Counted from the first letter of the stretch, positions 14,840 through 22,935 are shown. The stretch: DNA of 64,000 bases from Planctomycetota bacterium (GCA_021776735.1 JAJFFH010000037.1:62001-126000), one strand, 5' to 3'. Notes: generated by a model from the sequence alone, not told the origin. Numbers and translations: made by a program.

Positions 14840-15121
14840 GTGATCCGGTCGTTTCGTTGCCGTGATACCCAGGCGATCTGGCGCGGCAACATCTCCCGGC
14901 GGTTTCCGCGTGACATCCAGCGCGTCGCGCGGCGGAAACTGAGAATGCTGAACAACGCACAAACGCTCGAGGACCTACGAGTTCCTCCCGGCAACCGGCT
15001 GGAGCGATTGAAGGGCGAAAGAGCGGGGCAGTACAGCATCCGGATCAACCAGCGTTGGCGCATCTGCTTCGAGTGGAGGCAGCGCGACGCATACGAGGTC
15101 GAAATCGTCGACTATCACTAG
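14840..15121 (+). CDS. higB: HigB/RelE-family toxin
   Basis: 93 residues from GTG 14840; I chose this over an ATG at 14822 because the protein then begins VIRSFRCRDTQAIW, matching the MI.SF.....E..F start of HigB proteins. The HigB core is present: helical RRFPRDIQRVARRKLRMLNNAQTLEDL, then PPGNRLERLKGERAGQYSIRINQRWRICFEW and the C-terminal EVEIVDYH. HigB toxins are ribosome-dependent mRNA endonucleases; the conserved R..W(R)I.F and terminal D-Y-H are where the family's active surface lies. The antitoxin gene follows four bases downstream, in the toxin-first order typical of hig loci. Confidence 0.88.
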   Translation: MIRSFRCRDTQAIWRGNISRRFPRDIQRVARRKLRMLNNAQTLEDLRVPPGNRLERLKGERAGQYSIRINQRWRICFEWRQRDAYEVEIVDYH

Positions 15122-15125
15122 ACCC

Positions 15126-15428
15126 ATGAGTCGCAAGCTGCCGAACATCAGTCCCGGAGAAGTACTCCTTGAGGAGTTCTTGCTGCCGCTTGGGTTGAGT
15201 CAGAGCAAGCTTGCGCGGGACTTGGGCGTTTCGCCGCGGCGGATCAACGAGATCGTGCTGGGCAAGCGCGCGATCACGCCCGACACCGCGCTGCGGTTGG
15301 CGCGGTACTTCGTGATGTCGGAGCGGTTCTGGCTGGGCCTGCAGCTCGACCACGACCTCGAGGACGCGCAACGGCGTCTTTCCGCGCGCGTGAAGCGCGA
15401 AGTCAAGCCGCGGTCCCCTGTCGTCTAG
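15126..15428 (+). CDS. higA: HigA-family antitoxin (XRE helix-turn-helix)
   Basis: 100 residues. The sequence follows the HigA pattern closely: ISPGEVLLEEFLLPLGLSQSKLARDLGVSPRRINEIVLGKRAITPDTALRLARYF, with the helix-turn-helix around residues 24-45, then SERFWLGLQLDHDLEDAQRR, the W-L-L/Q segment that contacts the toxin. It should neutralise the HigB encoded just upstream and repress the shared promoter at 14806-14839. The C-terminus (VKREVKPRSPVV) is short and basic. The two genes form a complete type II toxin-antitoxin pair. Confidence 0.9.
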   Translation: MSRKLPNISPGEVLLEEFLLPLGLSQSKLARDLGVSPRRINEIVLGKRAITPDTALRLARYFVMSERFWLGLQLDHDLEDAQRRLSARVKREVKPRSPVV

Positions 15429-15547
15429 TCTAGTTTCGACGAAGTCCGCGGCACGCTCCGCGAACTCGGATGTGCAGGCCTGCGCTGACACGTCACGCCC
15501 CGCAGCCAGCTCCTCTGCGACCTTGAAACCCATGCTGAAGTTTCGCC

Positions 15548-15575
15548 TTGGGATAACCGAAAAATATGCTATAGT
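15548..15575 (+). promoter_or_regulatory. Probable sigma-70-type promoter of the DUF6088-like gene
   Basis: TTGGGA (15548-15553) and TATAGT (15570-15575) are separated by 16 bp within an A/T-rich stretch, ending ten bases before the ATG at 15586. The leader would be very short. Confidence 0.5.
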
Positions 15576-15585
15576 TTCTGACACG

Positions 15586-16203
15586 ATGTCGATTCAGGGT
15601 CGTATCCTCGCGCGCATTCGAGCCAAGTCGCGCGGATCCGTGTTCGTGCCTATTGACTTCTTGGACTTGGGGGGCAGAGCGGCCGTGGACCAGGCTCTGT
15701 CGCGATTGGTGCGCGGCGGGGTCCTCCGCCGGATCGCGCGTGGTGTTTACGACCGACCGGTGCATCATGCTCGGCTGGGACCGCTCTCGCCTTCTCTGCC
15801 GGACGTGGCGGCTGCGATCGCGCGTTCGACGGGGAGTCGGCTGCAGGTATCCACTGCGGCAGCGGCGAACCAACTCGGGCTTTCCGCTCAGGTTCCGGCG
15901 CGGCTCTGCTACCTGACGGATGGGACAACGCGCACCATTCGTGTCGGCAACCAGGCGATCGAGTTCCGATGCGCTTCGCCGCGCGCGCTCGCCGGCGCGG
16001 GGAGCGCTGCCGGACTGGTCATTCAAGCACTGCGCTACCTTGGGCAAGACGGGATCGCCGCCGATGTCATCACTCACATCCGTGGCGCGCTTACGGACAA
16101 GGACCGAGCGGCAGTAGGAAGACACATTCTGAGCGCGCCCGCATGGATGCGTTCAGCTCTCCGGGCAATTGCCGAAGCGACGGGGGCGGCGACGGTCGCA
16201 TAG
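15586..16203 (+). CDS. DUF6088/AbiEi-like winged-helix protein (orphan antitoxin-like)
   Basis: 205 residues from ATG 15586, the first codon after a plausible promoter; the open frame extends upstream without protein-like sequence. The N-terminus has the pattern of type IV antitoxin AbiEi-like proteins: ILARIRAKSRGSVFVPIDFLDLGGRAAVDQALSRLVRGGVLRRIARGVYDRP, a winged helix ending in the G.Y..P wing. The remaining alpha/beta part (LSPSLPDVAAAIARSTGSRLQVSTAAAANQLGL) matches the DUF6088 family. Relatives usually precede an AbiEii-type nucleotidyltransferase toxin. Here the next gene lies on the opposite strand and encodes a histidine kinase, so no partner toxin is present. Confidence 0.8.
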   Translation: MSIQGRILARIRAKSRGSVFVPIDFLDLGGRAAVDQALSRLVRGGVLRRIARGVYDRPVHHARLGPLSPSLPDVAAAIARSTGSRLQVSTAAAANQLGLSAQVPARLCYLTDGTTRTIRVGNQAIEFRCASPRALAGAGSAAGLVIQALRYLGQDGIAADVITHIRGALTDKDRAAVGRHILSAPAWMRSALRAIAEATGAATVA

Positions 16204-16268
16204 GCACGTACTGCGGGCCAGGTAGGGACGGACGAGACTCCGCGACTTGAGAAGTGGCGCAGCCCGCT

Positions 16269-17558
16269 CTACCGGGCGAGCGTAATCCGGAACATCGCAC
16301 CTCTTCCGGGTTCGCTCTGTACTTCGATCGTTCCGCCTTGGGCTTCTACGGCTCGCTTCGCGATGGCCAGGCCCAGGCCCGTGCCGCCCGTGTTTCGGGC
16401 TCTCGATTCGTCGATTCTGTAAAAGCGGTCGAAGATTCGATTCAGTTGCTCCGCGGGGATGCCCTCGCCCTTGTCCGTGACCTCTATGGTGCCGTCCGAT
16501 TGGACTCTTACTTCTACTTCGTCGGGGGTCTGGCGGATGGCGTTGTCCAGTACGTTGCCGAGGGCCTGGCTCAGGAGGTCGGGGTCGGCGCTCACCGTGA
16601 CCGCTTCGTCTGCCTGCAGGTGGACGGCGATGCCGAGGCGGTCGATCAGTTCGCGTACGAACGTTCCGAGATCGACTTGCTCCAGCTTGGGCTCTGCGGC
16701 GCCGTCGGTGCGGGCCAGGCGCAACAGGCCGTCGACCAGGCGGGTCATGCGTTCGACCTCTTCCAGCATGCTCGCGATGGCGTCTCTTGCGTCCGTTTCC
16801 GGATCCCGGAGGCAGACCTCCCCCACGCTGCGCAGGACTGTCAGCGGCGTGCGTAACTCGTGGGCGGCGTCGCCGGTGAAGCGCTTCATCTCGTCAAACG
16901 AGCGCTGGAGCCTGACAAACATCTCGTTGAACGTCGTCGCGAGGCGGCCCAGTTCGTCGCTGGGGTTCTCTACCGGCAATCGATCGGTGAGGCGGTCTGC
17001 AGTGATCGTCTGTGCGCGATCGACGATGCGTTCGACCGGGGCCAGGGTGCGGAGCGCGAGAAAATAGCCCGCGGCGCAGAGTGCAGCCACGGCGAGGGGG
17101 AGCGTGATGGCCAAGACGAGCAGGAACTCGTCGAGTTCGTGTCGCAACTGCCCTTCGGACCTCGCTACGCGGATTGTCACGGGGGCGCCGTTCACTTTGT
17201 AGCGGCCGCTCAACACGCGCACGTGGTCGCCGTTCGCGAGCGTCACCGACCGGGTGCCTGCGTCCGCCGTCTTGGGCAACACCGCCTTGGGGCCGTCGCC
17301 GTGGATCAGCTTGCCGTCTTCGCCGCGGACTTCGATCCAGCGCTCCGGCTCATGTTCATCGCCGTCGTGCAGCTTCCCCGAACTTCCACCCGCGGCCAAC
17401 GCCTCGGCGGCTTCGAAATCCATCCGCAACGTGCGGTCCATCTCCGCGTGAAGACGGTGGCGCAAGAACGCGTACGCGCCTCCCGCGTACAGCACGAGGA
17501 CGACCGCGAGCACGGCCGCGTACCAAAGCGTCAGGCGTCCGCGCACGCTCGTGATCAT
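16269..17558 (-). CDS. Sensor histidine kinase
   Basis: 429 residues; ATG 17558 overlaps the response-regulator stop (ATGA). Two membrane segments (about 9-30 and 149-172) flank a periplasmic region of roughly 115 residues with no recognised sensor fold. A HAMP segment (ALRTLAPVERIVDRAQTITADRL) follows, then the H-box DAAHELRTPL with the phospho-acceptor His, and the ATPase domain with the N-box VLDNAIRQTP, G1 DKGEGIP, F-box FYRID and G2 GTGLGLAIAKR. It is built like CusS/QseC-type kinases of the OmpR group. Predicted to phosphorylate the regulator encoded directly upstream in the same operon. The stimulus cannot be read from the sequence. Confidence 0.93.
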   Translation of the reverse strand: MITSVRGRLTLWYAAVLAVVLVLYAGGAYAFLRHRLHAEMDRTLRMDFEAAEALAAGGSSGKLHDGDEHEPERWIEVRGEDGKLIHGDGPKAVLPKTADAGTRSVTLANGDHVRVLSGRYKVNGAPVTIRVARSEGQLRHELDEFLLVLAITLPLAVAALCAAGYFLALRTLAPVERIVDRAQTITADRLTDRLPVENPSDELGRLATTFNEMFVRLQRSFDEMKRFTGDAAHELRTPLTVLRSVGEVCLRDPETDARDAIASMLEEVERMTRLVDGLLRLARTDGAAEPKLEQVDLGTFVRELIDRLGIAVHLQADEAVTVSADPDLLSQALGNVLDNAIRQTPDEVEVRVQSDGTIEVTDKGEGIPAEQLNRIFDRFYRIDESRARNTGGTGLGLAIAKRAVEAQGGTIEVQSEPGRGAMFRITLAR

Positions 17559-18235
17559 GCGTCCTCCGCCCGCAGGATGAAACCGACGCCGCGCACGGTA
17601 TGAATGTGGCGCACGCGGGCGCCGTGGTCCACCTTGCGCCGCAGGCGCGCGATGTGCACGTCGATGACGTTGTCGAGCGGGGTTACGCGCGCCGTTTCTT
17701 TCCACACGTCGCGGACCAGCATCTCGCGCGAGACGACGCGGCCCGCGTGGCGCATCAGGAACTCGAGCAGCTCGAACTCGCGGAGCGTGAGGTCGATGGC
17801 CTCGCCATCGAGCAGGACCGTACGCGCCAGTCGGTCCATTTCCAGCTCGCCGACGCGCAGGTGCGTCTCGTCGGTGGCGCCGCGGCGCAAGAGCGCCCGC
17901 ACGCGCGCGACGAGCTCCGCGAACGCAAACGGCTTCACGAGGTAGTCGTCCGCCCCGGCGTCGAGACCCGTGACGCGGTCCTCGACCGTGTCGCGCGCCG
18001 TCAGGACGAGCACCGGTGTCTCGTGTCCGCGCGCGCGCATGGTCTTGAGGATTTCGAGGCCACCGCGTCCCGGGAGCATCAGGTCGAGAATGACGAGGTC
18101 GAAGCTCTCGTCGTGCAGGCGAAAAAACCCGTCCTCGCCGGTCAGGGCGAGAACGGCTTCGAACCCCTCCTGCTCGAGTCCCTCCTTGAGGGCGCCGGCC
18201 ACCTTGGGTTCGTCTTCTACGACGAGAATGCGCAC
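17555..18235 (-). CDS. OmpR/PhoB-family response regulator
   Basis: 226 residues. The receiver domain (1-115) has acidic residues VVEDE, phospho-acceptor Asp51 (LVILDLMLPG), the switch Thr in VLVLTARD and Lys in DDYLVKPF. The C-terminal winged helix (about 125-226) carries LTLREFELLEFLMRHAGRVVSREML and the DNA-reading VDVHIARLRRKVD, ending in IHTVRGVGFIL. It is co-translated with the kinase (4-bp overlap) and starts only seven bases after the stop of the redoxin gene transcribed before it (18243-19370), so the three genes probably form one operon. It may respond to redox or envelope stress, by association only. Confidence 0.94.
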   Translation of the reverse strand: MRILVVEDEPKVAGALKEGLEQEGFEAVLALTGEDGFFRLHDESFDLVILDLMLPGRGGLEILKTMRARGHETPVLVLTARDTVEDRVTGLDAGADDYLVKPFAFAELVARVRALLRRGATDETHLRVGELEMDRLARTVLLDGEAIDLTLREFELLEFLMRHAGRVVSREMLVRDVWKETARVTPLDNVIDVHIARLRRKVDHGARVRHIHTVRGVGFILRAEDA

Positions 18236-18242
18236 GGAGAGA

Positions 18243-19370
18243 TCATCGCAGACCGTACGTCAATACGGTTGCGGTTTCGGTCGTGCTCACGCCGTCGATC
18301 ACCGTCTTGGTGACGCGTCTCACTTCGTGGCCCGGAATCGAGTCGGAGGTCCACGTCTTGGTCTCGGTTCGGCCGGACGTCCACGTCGTGATCGTTTCTG
18401 CAACGCGGCAATCGACCTTCCAGACACCCTGGGACACCGTCTTGCTCCACTTCAGCAAACGGTAGGCTCGCTTGATCTGGCCGCCGTCCGGTGCCACCTC
18501 GACCGTCTCGCGGCGCAGCAGCACGCCATGCGCGATCCAGCTGCGCTCCCGAATCGTCTTGTCGTTGCGCTTCCACGTGGCGTCGAACACACCCGCCTTC
18601 ACTTCCCGCCCGTCGATGTGCAGGGTCTCCCGCGGGCGCTCAACGCGATCAACCTTCGTGTCCGTGTGGTCCAACGGCTCGCGAAACAGCTTCACTTCTT
18701 TTTCCTCGCCCCGGATCGTCACGCCGTCGGGCGACACCTTCTTCAGAACCCGGGTCTCGGTACGCGGCGGCGCCCTCCCCTCCGTGCGCACCTGGACCCA
18801 CGCGCCGCGGTGGAACTTGCGCCATCCGTCGTCGGCCCGCTCACAAAACAGGCCCGTATCGACAAGCGCCCGGAGCTCCTCGCGGAGCGTCTTCATGCGC
18901 GGCATGTAGCGGTAGGTGCGAAGGACGCGACCGGCTCCGTCCACGACCAGCGCGTGCGGCACACCCGGGAACCGCTTCCGTGTGGGATCCTCGAGCGGTC
19001 CGGCCGTGCCATCGAGAACGGCGTAGTCCATCTTGTGTTTCGCGACCTGCCGGCGCAGCTCGGCTGCATGGTCGGCCACGCCGCCACAGGAAGCAACGTA
19101 GATGGCGACGACGGAGAGGTCCTTGCGCGAAAACGCCTTCTGGAGCACCGACAACTTCGGCGCCAATACCTCCGAGGGCGGTCACGGGATACCCTGGTAG
19201 ACGATCAGCAGATAGCGCGACTTGAAATCGTGAACCCCGTAGGAGCGCCCTCCCGGAGTCGGCAACTTGAACGAGATCTTCTCGGTCTTCGCCGGGCTCC
19301 CGGGGTTCTTGGGCGCGGGGCCCGCGGCGGCGGCGACAGCCAGAGCGGAGAAAGCCAGCAGGGTTCGCAT
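18243..19370 (-). CDS. Exported redoxin with in-frame TGA at the catalytic position (candidate selenoprotein)
   Basis: Read through TGA 19182-19184, the frame is 375 residues from ATG 19370. A signal peptide (MRTLLAFSALAVAAAAGPA) is followed by a thioredoxin/peroxiredoxin-like domain: GVHDFKSRYLLIVYQGIP-U-PPS, then VLAPKLSVLQKAFSRKDLSVVAIYV and later FPGVPHALVVDGAGRVL. The TGA (codon 63) falls exactly where peroxiredoxin-like proteins have the first Cys of YRG.WCPYC. A hairpin at 19145-19163 (seven pairs, loop AGUUG, 25 bases after the TGA) fits the bacterial SECIS pattern of a G in the first two loop bases. The C-terminal 230 residues are beta-rich and unknown. Alternative: a nonsense mutation. 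Neighbouring genes use TGA as a normal stop. Confidence 0.65.
19145..19163 (-). promoter_or_regulatory. SECIS-like hairpin downstream of the in-frame TGA
   Basis: On the mRNA, GCGCCGA pairs with UCGGUGC (seven pairs, one G-U) around the loop AGUUG. The loop begins 25 bases after the UGA and has G as its second base. These values fall in the range described for bacterial SECIS elements. It has not been tested by folding software. Confidence 0.5.
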
Positions 19371-19452
19371 GCCTCTTAACACGCCGCGGAGCGCCGTTAT
19401 CCCGCTGAACAGTACCTGAAGTCTGCTTCAGTGTCCGCGAGAGCCGGCGCCC

Positions 19453-20616
19453 TCACGGTTCCGTTTCCGCCTTTAGTAGATCGAGATACGCCGCATAGGC
19501 GAACAGGCGATCGCGTTTTTGGCCCGTGGTCTCGGCCAGCACCCCGGCCTTGACCAAGGTGTTGACCGCCTTCGCCGCGGTCGGGCGCGTCGTGTCGAGG
19601 ATCTTCATGGCGCGCGCAACCGTGACAACCGGATGCGCCGGCAACACCTCGAACAGCCGCAGCGACATGACCGAACTCGACGCGACGGCGAGCACCCTCT
19701 CGCGATCGGCACGAATCAGCGCGAACAGGTCGCGCGCGCTCTGAACGGACTCGTTCGCAATCGTGGCCACGCCCGTCAGGAAGTAGAGCGTCCAGCCCTC
19801 CCAGTCCCCTTCCGTTCGAACGGCGCCGAGCCGGCGATAGTACTCCTCGCGGTGACGCTTGAAGTACAGGCTCAGATACAAGAGCGGCTCGGAAAGCAAC
19901 TTCCAGTGCTCGAGCAGCAGCGTCACCAAGAGCCGGCCGATGCGCCCGTTTCCATCCAGATACGGGTGGATCGTCTCGAACTGCACGTGAAGCAGACCGG
20001 CCCGCACGAGCGGCGCAAGGTCGCCCGGAACATGCATGTACTTCTCGAGGGAGGACAACGCCTCGGCAAGCGCGTGCGGCGGCGGAGGAACGAACATTGC
20101 ATCGCCGGGCCGAGTCCCGCCGATCCAGTTCTGACTGGTACGGACCTGGCCGGGCAACTTGTCCTCGCCCCGGGCGCCCCGCATCAGCCGCTCATGGGTC
20201 CCGTTGAGCAGACGCATCGTCAGCGGAAGCCCGGTGCCGCTTCCAAGCTGCCCGCGGGCATACGCCAACGCGTCGATGTAGTTGCAGACCTCATGGACAT
20301 CCGCATCGCCGGCAACGGCCGTACCCCGCGCCTCGAACTCGACGAGATCGACCAGCGATGCCTGCGTGCCCTCGATCTGCGAGGAAACGACTGCCTCCTT
20401 GCGCACGAACGCGTATAGGAACCAATCGAGAGAGGGAACCATCTCACCGGCCAGCTCGAGCCCGCGCAGCGCGCCCTCGGCCAACGCGAGTCGTTCCTGT
20501 GCCTCGGCGCCCAGCCTCAGCGGAGGCTTCGCCGGGGGAAGGGCGAAAGGAACGAAGGCATCGACGGACTCGCCGCCCACCGTTGTGCGCTCATAGATTC
20601 CGGTGACTCTCGGCAT
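19453..20616 (-). CDS. Fic-domain protein (AMPylase type), class II autoinhibited
   Basis: 387 residues from ATG 20616, chosen for AGGGAG just upstream. The Fic motif is complete: HPYLDGNGRIGR (217-228) with the catalytic His217. The inhibitory-helix motif S-x3-E-G is at residues 78-83 (SSQIEG), N-terminal to the Fic core, which defines class II. The ATP-side flap GGTRPGDAMFVPPPP is also present. After the Fic core a winged-helix region (about 310-380, TVARAMKILDTTRPTAAKAVNTLVKAGVL) suggests DNA binding. Fic proteins of this layout transfer AMP (or another nucleotide) to target proteins and often regulate their own gene; a palindrome lies upstream at 20687-20706. No separate antitoxin gene is present or needed. 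Confidence 0.92.
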   Translation of the reverse strand: MPRVTGIYERTTVGGESVDAFVPFALPPAKPPLRLGAEAQERLALAEGALRGLELAGEMVPSLDWFLYAFVRKEAVVSSQIEGTQASLVDLVEFEARGTAVAGDADVHEVCNYIDALAYARGQLGSGTGLPLTMRLLNGTHERLMRGARGEDKLPGQVRTSQNWIGGTRPGDAMFVPPPPHALAEALSSLEKYMHVPGDLAPLVRAGLLHVQFETIHPYLDGNGRIGRLLVTLLLEHWKLLSEPLLYLSLYFKRHREEYYRRLGAVRTEGDWEGWTLYFLTGVATIANESVQSARDLFALIRADRERVLAVASSSVMSLRLFEVLPAHPVVTVARAMKILDTTRPTAAKAVNTLVKAGVLAETTGQKRDRLFAYAAYLDLLKAETEP

Positions 20617-20665
20617 GGGGCTCCCTACGAAAGAAGTCTTACCCATCCGGGCCGAAAGTAAAGGG

Positions 20666-20706
20666 TTCTTTCTTAGCTCGGCCGCATAAGAAAGGAGCCT
20701 TTCTTA
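20666..20706. promoter_or_regulatory. Palindromic operator upstream of the fic gene
   Basis: TAAGAAAGG-AG-CCTTTCTTA (20687-20706) is a perfect 9-bp inverted repeat, and a further half-site TTCTTTCTTA lies at 20666-20675. The site is 50-90 bp before the Fic start and about 50 bp before the divergent lipoprotein gene, so it could control one or both. The winged helix of the Fic protein is a candidate binder. Confidence 0.6.
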
Positions 20707-20717
20707 CAGCCGACGAG

Positions 20718-20734
20718 CATCGCCGTCCGTTTGC
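20718..20734 (-). repeat. Dispersed repeat copy, intergenic
   Basis: Perfect copy between the fic gene and the divergent beta-helix lipoprotein gene. Confidence 0.95.
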
Positions 20735-20752
20735 TCTTATCGTGGTTCCGCC

Positions 20753-22297
20753 ATGGCTTTGCTCATCGTTGCTCTGTTCTCGCTGGCGTTTTTTGGGGGG
20801 TGCGGGGGCTCGCCCGCTCCCGAGGCGGTCACAGTCGAAGAATCCGGGGCGACCGGCGGCGAGCCGAACGAGCCCCCGGTGGACGAGCCCGCCGAGGACG
20901 AACCGGCCCCCGAACCGCCCCCGACGCGCCGGATGTCCGAATACGAAGTCGAGCCGCCGTACATCGGCGACACCGAAGCGTTTTGGGCGCGGACCGATGT
21001 CTACGTCATGCGGCCCGACGTCGAGCCGCTCGACTTGTGGCCCGACGAGGTGCAGCACCCTTCGGATCACGGAATTCGCATCATCGTCTTGCTGGCCGGC
21101 GACTATCGCGCGCGGTCGAACGGATCGCTTCCGCCGGGGGTGTTGTACATCCCGGATTCGGGCACGAAAGAGGAGCCGCTACTCGTGACGTACGCGCCGG
21201 CCGAGGGTGCGGACATCTTGGCGGCGGCGCATCCGGCCGAGCGCTTGGGCCAGAGCCAGGCGCAGCTCACGGCGATTCGCATCTGGAACGAGCAGTACCA
21301 GTACTTTCACGGCCTGACGTTCGCGAACGGCGTCAGCGCGTGCCTCATGCGCCAGACGAGCGGCAGCGTGATCGATCGGTGTCTGTGGCACGAGACCGCC
21401 GCGCAACCGCTGCGCATCCGCTTTGATACACACCACAACCTTGTCCAGCGCTGTGTCATGCGCCGCTTCGATCCGGCGCGCTGGGGCACCGGGGACACCG
21501 TCGCGATCCAGGTCAGCGACGCCGCGTGCACGCACAACAGGATCGTCAGCAACGTGATCCTCAACTACACCGACTCGTACCAGCACACCGATCGCGCCGA
21601 CGAGGACTACGGGCTGGGCGCGGGCACGATCCTCGACAACAACTTCATGGGGTTCACCGAAGAGGCGTACGTCCAGGACGAAACCGGTGAACTCCTGTGC
21701 GGCGAGAACTCCCTCGACTTCAAGATGGGCGGCACGGAAGAAGAGCCGGTCCTCGTCACCAACAACATCTTCTTCGGTGCGCGCGCCGCCAAAAAGGGCT
21801 GCGCCGCGTCCGGCTCCGGCGGCTACGCCGTCGCGTTTCACCGCCGCGGCACGTGGATCGAGCTGCGCGGCAACCTGTTTCTCGACAACGACTCGGGCCT
21901 GTTCCTGAACACGTTTTTCCTCAACGTCGACCAGGCCCAGGGCCGCATCGACCCGCACCTGACGATCACCGGCAACGTGTTCTCCGGCGTGCATAGTTTC
22001 GCCACCGCCTTCCCGAGCCGCACGGGCCGCATCATGTCCGGCCTGAGTCCCGCCGTATTCAGCCAAAACCAGATCATCGACAGCGACCGCCTGATGGAAT
22101 CCGAACCGTTCGCCGGCCTCGGCCCCCTGGCCATCAAAGACAACAAGATCCACGGCACGCTGGAACTCGCCCCCCGCGACGAAGCCGACCTGAAAGCCGA
22201 CGGCAACATCTTCAACTCCGAGAGCGGGGGCGTCCCCACCGTCCTCCAAATCCCGTGGGTCGATCGCACGCTTCGCTACACCGCACCACCGCAGTAG
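20753..22297 (+). CDS. Lipoprotein with right-handed parallel beta-helix
   Basis: 514 residues. The N-terminus is a lipoprotein signal (MALLIVALFSLAFFGGC, lipobox FGGC) followed by a Pro/Glu-rich spacer (about 20-60). From about residue 100 there are successive short strand turns with N/D/G-rich bends: YFHGLTFANG, SVIDRCLWHET, HNLVQRCVMRR, NRIVSNVIL, TILDNNFMG, LVTNNIFFG, ELRGNLFLDN, TITGNVFSG, FSQNQIID. This is typical of pectate-lyase-like or CASH parallel beta-helix proteins. No catalytic triad of a known polysaccharide lyase can be recognised, so it may bind or modify carbohydrates on the outer surface. A dispersed-repeat copy lies 18 bp before the start and another 22 bp after the stop. 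Confidence 0.82.
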   Translation: MALLIVALFSLAFFGGCGGSPAPEAVTVEESGATGGEPNEPPVDEPAEDEPAPEPPPTRRMSEYEVEPPYIGDTEAFWARTDVYVMRPDVEPLDLWPDEVQHPSDHGIRIIVLLAGDYRARSNGSLPPGVLYIPDSGTKEEPLLVTYAPAEGADILAAAHPAERLGQSQAQLTAIRIWNEQYQYFHGLTFANGVSACLMRQTSGSVIDRCLWHETAAQPLRIRFDTHHNLVQRCVMRRFDPARWGTGDTVAIQVSDAACTHNRIVSNVILNYTDSYQHTDRADEDYGLGAGTILDNNFMGFTEEAYVQDETGELLCGENSLDFKMGGTEEEPVLVTNNIFFGARAAKKGCAASGSGGYAVAFHRRGTWIELRGNLFLDNDSGLFLNTFFLNVDQAQGRIDPHLTITGNVFSGVHSFATAFPSRTGRIMSGLSPAVFSQNQIIDSDRLMESEPFAGLGPLAIKDNKIHGTLELAPRDEADLKADGNIFNSESGGVPTVLQIPWVDRTLRYTAPPQ

Positions 22298-22319
22298 TGC
22301 GGCAACAAACCGACCGTCA

Positions 22320-22336
22320 GCAAACGGACGGCGATG
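22320..22336 (+). repeat. Dispersed repeat copy, intergenic
   Basis: Perfect copy 22 bp after the stop of the beta-helix lipoprotein gene. Confidence 0.95.
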
Positions 22337-22351
22337 CCTCGACGCCGGTCG

Positions 22352-22631
22352 TCAACGAGCGACGCGTCGTCGCAGCTCGACAGGAGCGGCGGGACCGTCC
22401 GGGCCCTCGCCGGCGCACCAGCGCTCGATCATTCCCCAGTCGATCGAATGGCCGGACGCCACCAGCACGGCCTGGTCCATGTATTCGCGACTCTTGTAAT
22501 GGATGAATCCGGCGAGGCGATCGCGGACACAGTCCGTTGGCGCAAGAATCTTGATCTTGAACTCCGCGACTCTCAAGGTGCGCCGCGACGAAGCGCCAGA
22601 GTTCCTCGACCGTGCACTCGGAGTAATTCAA
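22352..22631 (-). pseudogene. Nucleotidyltransferase-type toxin remnant, internally deleted and frameshifted
   Basis: The first 25 codons from 22631 (MNYSECTVEELWRFVAAHLESRG) match the start of small DUF6036/AbiEii-like nucleotidyltransferases. After a junction near 22570 only the C-terminal part continues, in another frame: ILAPTDCVRDRLAGFIHYKSREYMDQAVLVA and IDWGMIERWCAGEG. The central catalytic region with its G-S and D-x-D is missing. The complete protein would be about twice this length. The partner-like wHTH gene upstream is intact and ends one base before, so this is a decayed two-gene module whose enzyme half has been lost. Confidence 0.7.
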
Positions 22632-22632
22632 G

Positions 22633-22935
22633 TCACATTCCTTGCCGAATGACCGGCTTGCCCCGGCGGCGCGGGCGACGCCTAGCGGGGAACAACCGCT
22701 CGCGTTCCTTGGTGGTCATCGCCTCATAGAAAACCCGGATCAGATCCTTGAGCTTCGCCGTCGCCGGGTGCCGCGGATCAAACGAGTACAAACGTGTGTT
22801 CCCAACCATTCTGGAAACAAGCAGCCCGGCGTTCTCGAATTTGTCGAGTTGTCGCTGAACGGCGCTGACGGCAATGCCCAAGTCCCTCCCCGCACCACGA
22901 GCGTACGCCTCCTGGTAGTGGAAGAGGTAGAGCAT
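22633..22935 (-). CDS. ArsR-like winged-helix protein next to a broken nucleotidyltransferase
   Basis: 100 residues from a start at 22935. The sequence fits a small winged helix: LYLFHYQEAYARGAGRDLGIAVSAVQRQLDKFENAGLLVSRMVGNTRLYSFDPRHPATAKLKDLI, with the recognition helix SAVQRQLDKFENAG and the wing GNTRLYSFD. Such proteins are commonly encoded just before a nucleotidyltransferase-like gene (here 22352-22631, degraded) and act as the DNA-binding, antitoxin-like half. The C-terminus is short and strongly basic (PARRRPRRRGKP). Confidence 0.75.
   Translation of the reverse strand: MLYLFHYQEAYARGAGRDLGIAVSAVQRQLDKFENAGLLVSRMVGNTRLYSFDPRHPATAKLKDLIRVFYEAMTTKERERLFPARRRPRRRGKPVIRQGM

Noticed and set aside
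15430-15584. Short minus-strand frame (reads MGFKVAEELAAGRD...)
   Set aside because: Protein-like for about 40 residues but without a start signal or homologous extension; overlaps a promoter region; perhaps a relic, not supportable.
16622-16632. GGACGGCGATG in the histidine kinase gene
   Set aside because: Matches only the last 11 bases and encodes a conserved kinase stretch; not counted as a full repeat copy.
19182-19184. TGA as a reassigned codon (altered genetic code)
   Set aside because: Many neighbouring genes end in TGA with ATGA overlaps, so TGA is a normal stop here; Sec or a mutation remain.
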